This document shows positions 1 to 9,827 of a stretch of DNA of 64,000 bases, in pieces. Made by a program: the position numbers and the translations under genes. The first letter of the stretch is position 1, and each line of letters begins with the position of its first letter. A model generated the notes under the pieces. The model ran no database searches and was not told where the DNA came from. It saw nothing but the letters and a program-made list of their open reading frames with translations. Source of the DNA: Stutzerimonas stutzeri (GTDB lineage Bacteria > Pseudomonadota > Gammaproteobacteria > Pseudomonadales > Pseudomonadaceae); assembly GCF_019090095.1 (NCBI RefSeq), contig NZ_JAGQFP010000001.1, positions 806,001 to 870,000 on the forward strand. Direction: 5' to 3'.

Positions 1-963
1 GACGTACTTCTGCGTGGCGTAGACCGCGGCCGGCCCGTTCGTAGCCCCGCCACGCGCCACACTCGAGCCCACCGGATGGCAATCTTCGACACGGATACCC
101 CATTCGTCGACCGGCAATCCGTTAGGCAGCCCCTTGTCACCCGCGCCAGCCATGGAGAACCAGGCATCAGTGAAGCGCCAGCCCAGGGAAGGGTCCTTCT
201 TGCCGTAGTCCATGTGCCCATACACACGCTGCCCGTCGATCTCCTCCACATACTTGGTGAAGAATTCGGCGATGTCCTCATAGGCGGACCAGTTCACCGG
301 TACCCCGAGCTCATAGCCATAGCGTTCCTTGAACTGCTTTTTCAGGTCGGGACGCTCGAACCAGTCGGCACGGAACCAGTACAGGTTGGCGAACTGCTGG
401 TCGGGTAGTTGATAGAGCTTGCCGTCCGGGCCGGTGGTAAAGGAAATACCGATGAAATCGTCGAGGTCGAGCGTCGGCAAGGTGACGTCCTTGCCCTCGT
501 TCTTGATCATGTCGCTGATCGCCACCGCCTTGCCGTAGCGAAAGTGCGTGCCGATCAGGTCGGAGTCGTTGATATAGCCGTCATAGATGTTCTTGCCCGA
601 CTGCATCTGGGTCTGCAACTTCTCGACCACATCGCCTTCCTGCATCAGGTCGTGGCGGAGCTTGATGCCAGTGATCTCGCTAAAGGCCCGCGCCAGGGTC
701 TTGGACTCGTACTCGTGGGTGGTGATGGTTTCCGAGGCGACATTGATTTCCATCCCACGGAACGGCTCAGCCGCCTTGATGAACCAGCGCAACTCCTCCA
801 TCTGCTGTTCGGGCGAAAGGGTCGAGGGATTGAATTCCGACTCGACCCACTTCTTCGCCGCGTCCTCGTAAGCGTCCGCCCATGCCGTTCCTGCCATGCC
901 AGACAACGTCAGCAAGGCCGTCAGCGCCATGCCATGTCGGGTGTTGTTTTTATTCTTGAACAT
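1..963 (-). CDS. glpV: Glycerol ABC transporter substrate-binding protein GlpV (partial, 3' end beyond window)
   Basis: This is the periplasmic solute-binding protein of a carbohydrate-type ABC importer. The first 321 residues are present and the C-terminus runs off the window start. It opens with a basic stretch and a hydrophobic segment ending in a plausible signal-peptidase site (GTAWA, about residue 29). Strong Shine-Dalgarno AAGGAGG sits just upstream of the ATG. Assignment to GlpV rests on position: it is the last gene of an operon whose order (ATPase, ATPase, permease, permease, DUF2160, binding protein) matches the glpSTPQUV glycerol transporter described in Rhizobium. Glycerol as ligand is inferred from that synteny; another polyol or sugar alcohol is possible. 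Confidence 0.85.
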   Translation of the reverse strand, partial: MFKNKNNTRHGMALTALLTLSGMAGTAWADAYEDAAKKWVESEFNPSTLSPEQQMEELRWFIKAAEPFRGMEINVASETITTHEYESKTLARAFSEITGIKLRHDLMQEGDVVEKLQTQMQSGKNIYDGYINDSDLIGTHFRYGKAVAISDMIKNEGKDVTLPTLDLDDFIGISFTTGPDGKLYQLPDQQFANLYWFRADWFERPDLKKQFKERYGYELGVPVNWSAYEDIAEFFTKYVEEIDGQRVYGHMDYGKKDPSLGWRFTDAWFSMAGAGDKGLPNGLPVDEWGIRVEDCHPVGSSVARGGATNGPAAVYATQKYV

Positions 964-1006
964 ACACACCTCCTTCGGTTTTATCGGAGAGAAGAACCGC
1001 ACCGGT

Positions 1007-1279
1007 TCAACCCCAGCGCATCACTGCAAACAACCAGACGACAGATAGCACCGTCGCTATCCAGATGCTCCAGTCGGTCAGCCCTATCAGCAAAAGATGC
1101 CAATAGGCGCTGCCCAGAAGTCCGATGAACAATCGGTCACCACGCGTGGTGACGATGGGAAGAAAGCCTTTGCGCGATACGCAAGGTCGCCGCAGCTCCC
1201 AGGTGCCCATCAGCACCAGCATCACGCCGATGCACGAAAAGAACACTGCGGTGAAGGTGGTCCAGGCCATCCAGTTCAT
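1007..1279 (-). CDS. glpU: Small DUF2160 membrane protein GlpU
   Basis: A 90-residue protein with three predicted hydrophobic segments (about residues 7-25, 50-68 and 72-88), matching the DUF2160 family that accompanies glycerol ABC transporters. Its exact role is unknown; it is presumed an inner-membrane accessory of the permease. It lies between the permease glpQ (9 bases away) and the binding protein glpV in the same orientation. An AGGAGCG ribosome-binding site precedes the ATG. The DUF2160 assignment is from family memory and from context. Confidence 0.8.
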   Translation of the reverse strand: MNWMAWTTFTAVFFSCIGVMLVLMGTWELRRPCVSRKGFLPIVTTRGDRLFIGLLGSAYWHLLLIGLTDWSIWIATVLSVVWLFAVMRWG

Positions 1280-1288
1280 ACGGCGCTC

Positions 1289-2092
<804 letters not shown>

Positions 2093-2102
2093 GGCGCCCT
2101 CC

Positions 2103-2962
<860 letters not shown>

Positions 2963-2966
<4 letters not shown>

Positions 2967-4060
2967 GCCTTGTCCTCCACCAGTCGATCATCGGCGTACA
3001 GCATCAACCACTGCGCCGGAAAGCCGACCCAGGCGTTGGCTGTCGGAACGGCCTGATCCTCAGGTAGACGGGCCTTGATCAACAGGCCTTGCAGGCGCAG
3101 CGTAAGAATCTTGTAGGTGCCCAGGTCTTCGACCCGCACCACCTCGGCGGGCATGCCTGAAGCTGCCGGCTCGGCGCTTATCTGAACGAACTCCGGACGG
3201 ATGCCGATTTGCAAGCGGCAACCATCCAGCTCCGGAAGGCGGGCAACCTGGGTATCGGCAAGCGGCAGATGGACATCGCCGAAGCCGACACCGCCGGCCT
3301 CCGCCCGGACGTCGATCAGGTTCATGCCGGGGCTGCCGACGAAAAAGCCGACGAAGGTGTGCTGCGGCCGCTCGAACAGCTCGCGCGGTGTGCCGAACTG
3401 GACGATCTGCCCGCCATGCATGACGGCGATCTTGTCGGCAAAGGTCGAGGCTTCCAGCTGGTCGTGGGTCACGTAGATCATGGTGATGTTGAACTGCTCG
3501 TGGATCTGCTTGAGCTTGCGCCGCAGCTTCCACTTCAGGTGCGGGTCGATCACCGTCAGCGGCTCGTCGAAGAGAATCGCTGATACGTCGTCGCGGACCA
3601 GGCCGCGGCCCATCGACACTTTCTGCTTTTCGTCCGCGGTCAGGTTGCGCGCCTTGCGCGAAAGCAGCGGATGCAGGTCGAGCACCTCGGCGATCTCATG
3701 CACCTTGCTGGTGATCCGCGCCTCGGCCACTCCCTGGTTGCGCAGGGGAAAGGCCAGGTTATCGAACACGGTCATGGTGTCGTAGACGACCGGGAATTGG
3801 AAAACCTGGGCGATGTTGCGCTGCTCGGGGGTCATCCTGTTCACCTCGCGGGCATCGAACAGCACCTTGCCTTCGGACGGGCTGAGCAGCCCGGAAATGA
3901 TATTGAGCAGCGTCGACTTGCCGCAGCCGGAGGGCCCCAGCAAGGCATAGGCGCCGCCCTGCTCCCAGACGTGGTCCATCTCCCTGATGGCATAGTCCGC
4001 AGCACCACGCGGTTGCGCGCTGTAGCTGTGAGCAAGGTTCTGCAAGCGTATTTCCGCCAT
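2963..4060 (-). CDS. glpT: Glycerol ABC transporter ATPase GlpT
   Basis: A 365-residue ABC ATPase of the MalK class. It has Walker A GPSGCGKST near residue 43, Walker B AILFDEP, an H-loop histidine (YVTHDQ), and a C-terminal regulatory TOBE-like domain from about residue 240. The ABC signature is degenerate: LTADEKQK stands where LSGGQ is expected. The partner ATPase GlpS keeps a normal LSGGQ, so the pair probably has one canonical and one degenerate ATP site. It is 11 bases downstream of glpS. The name follows the Rhizobium glpSTPQUV nomenclature and is unrelated to the glycerol-3-phosphate antiporter GlpT of E. coli. Confidence 0.85.
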
Positions 4061-4071
4061 GTCGTGGCTCC

Positions 4072-5154
4072 TCAGGCGCGCCGGGTCGGTGCCTGGGCCA
4101 GCTGGCCGGAGGCGTCGAAAACGAACAGCTTGTGCGTCGGCACGTACACGCGGATGGGCGAGTCCACCGCATAGTCGTGCACGCCTTGCAGGTGCAGCAC
4201 CAGGTTGAACTGCTCGTTGCGTACGTGAAGGAAGGTTTCCGAACCACTGATCTCGGCCAGCTCGACCACGCCGGAAACTTCCAGGTCGTCGTCGTTGGAC
4301 GGCACCAGGCCGATATGGCTCGGACGCACGCCGAATCCGTACTCACCCTCATTCAGGCCACGCAGATCCGCGTTGAGGGGAAAGTGCATGCTGTCCTGGA
4401 AGCTGACCTCGTTGGCGGCAATTCGCCCGCGCAACAGGTTGATCGGCGGTTCGGAAAACAGCTCGGCACTGAGTACCTGGCTGGGTCGGTGATAAACCTC
4501 GGAGGTCGGCCCGCTCTGTATCACACGGCCCTCATGCAGCACCGTCGCGGTACCGCCGAGCGCAAGCGCCTCGTTGGGCTCGGTCGTGGCGTAGACGGCA
4601 ATGCTGCGACGCGTCCTGAACAGCTCGCGCATCTCCTGCCGGAGCTCTTCGCGCAGCTTGTAGTCCAGGTTGACCAGCGGTTCGTCGAACAACACCAGGT
4701 CAGCATCCTTGACCAACGCCCGGGCCATTGCCGTGCGTTGTTGCTGACCGCCCGACAGCTCGAGCGGATAACGCTTGAGAAACCCTTCGATGTGCAGCAT
4801 CTCGGCGGTCTCGCCAACCTTGCGCTTGATCTCGGCTTTGCTCACACCGGCCTGCCGCAACGGCGAGGCGATGTTCTCAAACACGGTCAAAGTGGGGTAG
4901 TTGATGAACTGCTGATAGACCATCGAGACGTTGCGCTTGCGAACCGGGACGCCCGTCACGTCGGCGCCGTTCATCAGTACGCGCCCGGCAGTGGGCTTGT
5001 CGAGCCCTGCCATGAGCCGCATCAGCGAGGTCTTGCCCGACAGGGTGCGCCCGATCAGCACGTTGAACGAGCCCGGCTCGAACGCCAGGCTGGCGTTGTC
5101 GATATGCCGCTGGCCATCGACCGTCTTGGTGACCTGCTCCAGGATCAGGGACAT
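4072..5154 (-). CDS. glpS: Glycerol ABC transporter ATPase GlpS
   Basis: A 360-residue MalK-type ABC ATPase and first gene of the transporter operon. It carries an unusual Walker A (GRTLSGKTS, still GxxxxGK[TS]), a canonical signature LSGGQQQR, Walker B LVLFDEP and a C-terminal TOBE-like domain. The H-loop position reads YATTEPNEAL, with no His where the switch histidine is expected, so it is complementary to GlpT, which keeps the His but has a poor signature. It is transcribed away from a sigma-54 activator gene, with a -24/-12 promoter match 34-49 bases upstream of its start codon. Confidence 0.85.
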   Translation of the reverse strand: MSLILEQVTKTVDGQRHIDNASLAFEPGSFNVLIGRTLSGKTSLMRLMAGLDKPTAGRVLMNGADVTGVPVRKRNVSMVYQQFINYPTLTVFENIASPLRQAGVSKAEIKRKVGETAEMLHIEGFLKRYPLELSGGQQQRTAMARALVKDADLVLFDEPLVNLDYKLREELRQEMRELFRTRRSIAVYATTEPNEALALGGTATVLHEGRVIQSGPTSEVYHRPSQVLSAELFSEPPINLLRGRIAANEVSFQDSMHFPLNADLRGLNEGEYGFGVRPSHIGLVPSNDDDLEVSGVVELAEISGSETFLHVRNEQFNLVLHLQGVHDYAVDSPIRVYVPTHKLFVFDASGQLAQAPTRRA

Positions 5155-5187
5155 GCCGCCTTCCTCTCATTGTTATGGAGAAGGCAG

Positions 5188-5203
5188 AGCGATATCCGTG
5201 CCA
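5188..5203 (-). promoter_or_regulatory. Sigma-54 (-24/-12) promoter for the glpSTPQUV operon
   Basis: Read on the minus strand the site is TGGCACG-GATA-TCGCT. It matches the RpoN consensus TGGCACG-N4-TTGCW at all fixed positions but one, and has the obligatory 10-base spacing between the GG and GC elements. It points at glpS and ends about 33 bases before the start codon. The divergent gene encodes an RpoN-dependent activator with an intact GAFTGA loop, which strongly supports function. Confidence 0.8.
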
Positions 5204-5257
5204 GTCTCACGCAAAGGCTCCGGCGTACGGTTTCATAACGGAATCAATGTTGCGAAG

Positions 5258-5316
5258 TGTTCAAAATGAACAATTTTGAACATTGACAATGAACAGAACT
5301 GAACAAGACTGTTCAG
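5258..5316. promoter_or_regulatory. Clustered inverted repeats, candidate activator-binding sites (UAS)
   Basis: The first repeat at 5258-5282 is TGTTCAAAAT, five bases, then ATTTTGAACA, a perfect 10-base inverted repeat. The second at 5299-5316 is CTGAACA-AGAC-TGTTCAG, a perfect 7-base inverted repeat. Both share the TGTTCA half-site, and another copy (TGAACA) lies between them. They sit 55-128 bases upstream of the -24/-12 promoter, the normal placement for enhancer sites of a sigma-54 activator, and next to the activator's own gene, so autoregulation is also possible. Confidence 0.65.
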
Positions 5317-5373
5317 GGCGCCGTTCATGGCCGCGCCCATAACAACAATAAGATGCAGCGACAGAGAGGCAAC

Positions 5374-7215
5374 ATGGCCGACCCAGCTCCGTCCACGTCA
5401 CATCAGGCCCTGGTAAAGGATTCCTGGAACCGCTGCGAACGCTACGGGCTGAATCCGTCATGCGTTCCAAGCTTTGGCGAACCCACCGAGCAGGACATCA
5501 ACGCCCTGCTCGATCGCCAGCGCAGCCTGGTGCAAACCACCCAGCGCGAAGTGTTGCCGTACTACGAGAATATTCTTTCGAATTCGAGCTGCCTGATCCT
5601 GCTGGCCGACAACACCGGCCAGCTGCTCGAATCCTGGGGTGACCGGCGTTTCGTCGAGCCCGCGCATCGAAGAGGATTCATGCCCGGCGCCAGCTGGATG
5701 GAGCGCGACACCGGCACCAATGCAATCGGCACCGCATTGGCCAGCGGGCAGGCGGTGCACATCCAGCGCGACGAGCACTTCCTGGTGGCCAACCGTTACC
5801 TGACCGGCGCCGCTTCGCCGATCTTCGACGCGCAACGCCAGCTGATCGCCGTACTCGACGTCTCCAGCGACAGCTACCTGCCCCCGTCGCACACCCTCGG
5901 TATGGTCAAGATGATGAGCCAGTCGGTGGAAAACCGGCTCATTCTCAACCTGTTCCATGACGACTATTTCCAGCTGACCTTCAATACCGGGCAGGACAAC
6001 CTCGACAGTCAGTGGGCCGGGCTGCTGGTGTTCGATGAATCGGGGTTGATCGTATCGGCCAATCGGCGAGCCGACAGCCTGCTGGGTCTTTCGATCACGC
6101 GTTCACGCATCGACAGCCTGTTCGACGTCCCGCTGCTGCAGTTGCTCAATCAGCCGGAAGACCAGCCCATGCGCCTGCTCGCGCTGGGGCGGCATCGCTT
6201 CCACGGTAGCGTACGGCGCCCGCGCCAGCCGCGTATCCAGCCGCGGGACTTTCGTACCGCCAGCCCCGTGAAACAGCCTGTCGACGCGGTCGCTATCGAA
6301 CAAGGCGATCCTCAGGTGCGCAAGGTGTTCCGCCAGGCGCAACTCATGCTGGAGAAGGACATCCCGATTCTGGTCCACGGCGAGACCGGGGTCGGCAAGG
6401 AGGTGCTGGTCAAGGCGCTGCACGCCGCCAGCTCCCGCGCCACGGCGCCGCTGATCGCGGTCAACTGTGCGGCGATTCCCGCTGAACTGATCGAATCCGA
6501 GCTGTTCGGTTATGAGAAAGGCGCTTTCACCGGTGCACACCAGAAAGGCAGCCTGGGGCTGATTCGCAAAGCCGACGGCGGTGTGCTGTTTCTCGACGAG
6601 ATAGGCGATATGCCGTTGAGTCTCCAGGCGCGTCTGTTGCGCGTGCTGCAGGATCGCAGCGTTCAGCCGCTCGGTGGCGCAGAGCCCTTTGCGGTCGATT
6701 TTCGCTTGATCTGCGCAACCAACCGCTCGCTACGCCAGGAAGTCGAGAGCGGTCGTTTTCGCCAGGACCTGTTCTATCGCGTCAGCGGACTCAACGTCGA
6801 ACTGCCTCCGTTGCGAGCCCGTCACGACAAACAGGCGCTGTTCCAGCGACTCTGGGAGCAATACCGGGAACCCCGGCAATGGGCCGGACTGAGTGCCGAG
6901 GTGCAGCGCCTGTTTGACCGCCATCCCTGGCCGGGAAACCTTCGCCAGCTGAGCAGCGTCATCCAGGTCGCGTTGGCCCTGGCCGACGACCAGCCAATCC
7001 GCCCCGAGCACCTGCCGGATGACTTCTTTGAAGACCTGGAACGCGAACCGGACCCGCCGCGCTCGGGCACCGCGGAAACCAGCGCCCCGCCAAACGACGA
7101 TCTGGCCAGCCATTACCATGCCTGTCGCGGCAACATCTCGCACCTGGCCCGCAACCTGGGCATGAGCCGCAACACGCTGTACAAACGCCTGCGTGAGCAA
7201 GGACTGAAGGTCTAG
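5374..7215 (+). CDS. Sigma-54-dependent transcriptional activator, AcoR/Fis type
   Basis: A 613-residue enhancer-binding protein. It has a GAF-like sensory region (about 60-190), an AAA+ domain with Walker A GETGVGKE near residue 336, an intact GAFTGA sigma-54 contact loop near residue 382 and Walker B VLFLDEIGD, and a C-terminal Fis-type helix-turn-helix (HLARNLGMSRNTLYKRL). The AcoR family responds to acetoin or glycerol-related metabolites. An ATG 21 bases earlier is in frame, but this ATG is preferred because AGAGAGG lies 5 bases before it. Control of the divergent glycerol ABC operon is inferred from the -24/-12 promoter and nearby repeats. Confidence 0.85.
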   Translation: MADPAPSTSHQALVKDSWNRCERYGLNPSCVPSFGEPTEQDINALLDRQRSLVQTTQREVLPYYENILSNSSCLILLADNTGQLLESWGDRRFVEPAHRRGFMPGASWMERDTGTNAIGTALASGQAVHIQRDEHFLVANRYLTGAASPIFDAQRQLIAVLDVSSDSYLPPSHTLGMVKMMSQSVENRLILNLFHDDYFQLTFNTGQDNLDSQWAGLLVFDESGLIVSANRRADSLLGLSITRSRIDSLFDVPLLQLLNQPEDQPMRLLALGRHRFHGSVRRPRQPRIQPRDFRTASPVKQPVDAVAIEQGDPQVRKVFRQAQLMLEKDIPILVHGETGVGKEVLVKALHAASSRATAPLIAVNCAAIPAELIESELFGYEKGAFTGAHQKGSLGLIRKADGGVLFLDEIGDMPLSLQARLLRVLQDRSVQPLGGAEPFAVDFRLICATNRSLRQEVESGRFRQDLFYRVSGLNVELPPLRARHDKQALFQRLWEQYREPRQWAGLSAEVQRLFDRHPWPGNLRQLSSVIQVALALADDQPIRPEHLPDDFFEDLEREPDPPRSGTAETSAPPNDDLASHYHACRGNISHLARNLGMSRNTLYKRLREQGLKV

Positions 7216-7280
7216 CCGACGCCTGATCTGATTCGTCGAGCACCTGGCGTGGTCGCGCAAACGATGCTTTAATCAGAAAA

Positions 7281-7300
7281 TTAATTAGTCGGTTAATTAA
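7281..7300. promoter_or_regulatory. AT-rich operator of the TetR regulator
   Basis: A perfect inverted repeat TTAATTA-GTCGGT-TAATTAA sits immediately before the TetR-family start codon at 7303. Its position suggests an autorepression operator covering the start of the transcript. A possible -10 (TTTAAT) lies just upstream. No Shine-Dalgarno is visible because the operator occupies that space. Confidence 0.6.
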
Positions 7301-7302
7301 AT

Positions 7303-7941
7303 ATGCCCAAGGACACGAAACCCCGTACCGCCGGCCGCCCGGCTGCGTCCAAGCAGGTGCAGCGCGATCAGCTGCTCGACGTCGCCACCCGGACGTTCGC
7401 CGATAGCGGCATCCAGGCGGCTAGCCTGCGCAGGATCGCGGCTACGGCCGGGGTCACGCCCGCCTTGCTCAACTATTATTTCGGCAACAAGCAGCAGCTC
7501 GTCGAGGCCATGGTCGAGGAACGCTTTCTGCCACTGGTTGCTCATATCGCCGAACAGCTGCGTCCAATGGACGACCCGCACCAGCTAGTTCGCACCTTCG
7601 TTTGCAGCGTCAGCGAGATGGTGCGCCGCAACCCGTGGCTCCCTCCTTTATGGGTGCGCGAAATCCTCTGCGAGGGTGGCCTGCTGCGCGCCCAGCTGAC
7701 CACCCGGATCGCACCCATGGTGCCGTTGCTGCTGGCCCAGCGCTTCGCTGCCGCCCAGGCGCGGGGCACCCTCAATCCGGCGCTGGACCCACGACTGCTG
7801 GTGGTGTCCCTGATAGGCGTGACCCTGCTGCCCTATGCAGCCGAGCCGATCTGGCGCGGCATATTCGCCAATCCAGACATCGGCCACGAAGCACTGGTCA
7901 GCCATACCCTGGCCCTGCTGGAACGCGGCATGGAGGTCTGA
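7303..7941 (+). CDS. TetR/AcrR family regulator of an ABC efflux operon (CecR-like)
   Basis: A 212-residue repressor-type protein. The N-terminal TetR helix-turn-helix spans about residues 22-70 (LDVATRTFADSGIQAASLRRIAA, then TPALLNYYFGNKQQL, shown in two parts). The C-terminal ligand-binding half is typical of CecR/YbiH regulators found upstream of HlyD-ABC exporters. The next gene starts 2 bases after its stop, with GGAGG of its ribosome-binding site inside the TetR coding end. It probably represses its own operon through the palindrome at 7281-7300. The inducer is unknown. Confidence 0.8.
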   Translation: MPKDTKPRTAGRPAASKQVQRDQLLDVATRTFADSGIQAASLRRIAATAGVTPALLNYYFGNKQQLVEAMVEERFLPLVAHIAEQLRPMDDPHQLVRTFVCSVSEMVRRNPWLPPLWVREILCEGGLLRAQLTTRIAPMVPLLLAQRFAAAQARGTLNPALDPRLLVVSLIGVTLLPYAAEPIWRGIFANPDIGHEALVSHTLALLERGMEV

Positions 7942-7942
7942 C

Positions 7943-8896
7943 ATGAAGCGCCTGATGCTTGTTGGGCTTTTGCTTCTCGGATTGCTCGGTTGTGAAGACA
8001 AGAGCGACAGGTTACTCGGCACGCTGGAATGGGATCCGATCAGCCTGCCCGCCGAAGCCTCGGAAACCATCCTTAGCGTGAAGGTGACCGAAGGCGATCG
8101 CGTGGAGGCCGGCCAGTTACTGCTGGAACTGGACCCTCGCCGGCAGGATGCTCGCCTCGCACAGGCCAACAGCCAAGTCGAACAGGCTTCCGCGCAACTG
8201 GCCGAACTGACCAACGGCGCTCGCCGTGAAACCATCGAAGCGGCGCGCGCCGACTTGGCCAGGAGCCGCGCAGAACAGACCGATACCGAACGGAGCTTTC
8301 AGCGCATCGCTGCGCTCTATCAACGCAAACAGGTGGCCGTCGCCGAGCTGGATCGGGCTCGAGCCGCTCGGGATCAAGCAACGGCCTCGGTGCGCAGAGC
8401 CGAGGCGCAACTGAGCGAGCTGACCAACGGCACGCGGCCGGAGCGCCTGGAGCAAGCCGCCGCTGCACTCGATGCTGCACGGGCGAGCCTGACCGAGTTA
8501 CAGATCACCCGTGAGCATCTCAGCCTGCGCGCGCCCCGTGCCGGCTTGGTGGATGCCTTGCCGTTCAAGGCAGGCGACCAGCCGCCTGCCGGGGCCGAGC
8601 TGGTCCGTCTGCTGGTGGGCCCTGCGCCCTATGCTCGCGTATTCATTCCCGCGAGTCAGCGTGCACGAATGCATATTGGCGACAGCCTGCACGTCTGGGT
8701 TGAAGGCATCGCCCAGCCGTTTACCGCTCATGTACGCAGCATTCGCAGCGAAGCGAGCTTTACCCCCTACTATGCGCTCACCGGTGACGACGCCAGCCGC
8801 CTGTCCTACCGCGCCGAACTGGCACTGGAAGGCGCCGAGGCGCAGCGGCTACCGCCTGGCCTGCCACTACGGGCGCAACGGTTGAATGATGAATAA
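7943..8896 (+). CDS. HlyD-family membrane fusion lipoprotein of ABC exporter
   Basis: A 317-residue periplasmic adaptor. The N-terminus is a lipoprotein signal with lipobox LLGC (Cys17), so it should be anchored as a lipoprotein. A biotinyl-lipoyl-like half (VKVTEGDRVEAGQLLLELD) is followed by a long alpha-helical coiled-coil hairpin, about residues 70-190, with a repeated LTNG motif, and by the second lipoyl half (LSLRAPRAGLVDALP). The ATG at 7943 is chosen because GGAGG precedes it and the signal peptide begins there. It resembles YbhG and couples the downstream ABC-2 transporter to an outer-membrane channel. Confidence 0.8.
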   Translation: MKRLMLVGLLLLGLLGCEDKSDRLLGTLEWDPISLPAEASETILSVKVTEGDRVEAGQLLLELDPRRQDARLAQANSQVEQASAQLAELTNGARRETIEAARADLARSRAEQTDTERSFQRIAALYQRKQVAVAELDRARAARDQATASVRRAEAQLSELTNGTRPERLEQAAAALDAARASLTELQITREHLSLRAPRAGLVDALPFKAGDQPPAGAELVRLLVGPAPYARVFIPASQRARMHIGDSLHVWVEGIAQPFTAHVRSIRSEASFTPYYALTGDDASRLSYRAELALEGAEAQRLPPGLPLRAQRLNDE

Positions 8897-9827
8897 TGAC
8901 GAGCTGGTGATACGCGCCCGAGGCCTGAGCAAGCGTTTCGGCACGCTGACCGCTGTCGATCACCTCGACCTCAGCGTGCGCCGGGCCGAAGTGTTCGGTT
9001 TCCTCGGACCCAACGGCTGTGGCAAATCCACCACTATTCGCATGCTCTGCGGTCTGCTGCAGCCCAGCGAGGGAGAAGTCGAAGTACTCGGCTACCAGAT
9101 TCCTCGAGACGCCGAAGCACTGAAGCGTCGCATCGGCTACATGACGCAGAAGTTTTCCCTGTATGACGACCTTACCGTCATGGAAAACCTGCAGTTCCTT
9201 GCCGCTGTCCACGGCCTGAGCCGCCGGGAAACCCGCCAGCGTACCGAGCACTTGCTGGAGCGCTACTGGCTGACCGATCAACGTTCGCAAATGGCGGGGA
9301 CCATGAGTGGCGGGCAGAAGCAACGCCTGGCACTGGCCGGCGCGGTGCTGCACGAACCCGACCTGCTGTTGCTCGACGAACCCACCAGCGCCGTGGACCC
9401 GCAATCGCGCCGGGAATTCTGGGGCTCGCTGTTCGAACTGGCCGATGCCGGCACCACGCTGCTGCTCTCCACGCACTACATGGATGAAGCAGAGCGCTGT
9501 ACCCGCCTGGGCATTCTCGACGCCGGCCGGCTGGTGGCCGACGGCAGCCCGCGCGAGTTGATGGACGCTCTACCCAGCCACCCGCTGTTGATCGACTGCA
9601 GCCAACCGCGGCAAGCCCAACGGGCCCTCGAAGGGCAGCCCAAGGTACTCGCGATGGCGCAGATCGGCGCCGTGCTCCGCGTCCTCTGCCGTGGGGGCGA
9701 TGCGCAGGAGGATATCGCTGCCACCCTAGCGCGCGCCGGTATCCCAGCGCAGCTGAGGGATGGTGAAGCCAACCTCGAAGATGTCTTCGTCAGCGTCACC
9801 CACAAGCCCGAGGGGGCCACGCGATGA
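8886..9827 (+). CDS. ABC exporter ATP-binding protein (YbhF-like, single domain)
   Basis: A 313-residue ABC ATPase with Walker A GPNGCGKST, signature MSGGQKQR, Walker B LLLLDEP and H-loop STHYMDEAE. Its start overlaps the HlyD gene by 11 bases and its end overlaps the permease by 4, so the operon is tightly coupled. E. coli YbhF carries two such domains in tandem; this protein carries one, so it should work as a homodimer. A second in-frame ATG lies at 8889. Confidence 0.85.
   Translation: MMNNDELVIRARGLSKRFGTLTAVDHLDLSVRRAEVFGFLGPNGCGKSTTIRMLCGLLQPSEGEVEVLGYQIPRDAEALKRRIGYMTQKFSLYDDLTVMENLQFLAAVHGLSRRETRQRTEHLLERYWLTDQRSQMAGTMSGGQKQRLALAGAVLHEPDLLLLDEPTSAVDPQSRREFWGSLFELADAGTTLLLSTHYMDEAERCTRLGILDAGRLVADGSPRELMDALPSHPLLIDCSQPRQAQRALEGQPKVLAMAQIGAVLRVLCRGGDAQEDIAATLARAGIPAQLRDGEANLEDVFVSVTHKPEGATR

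Noticed and set aside
409-1128. 239-codon plus-strand frame across glpV and glpU
   Set aside because: Antisense to two operon genes; no supported function.
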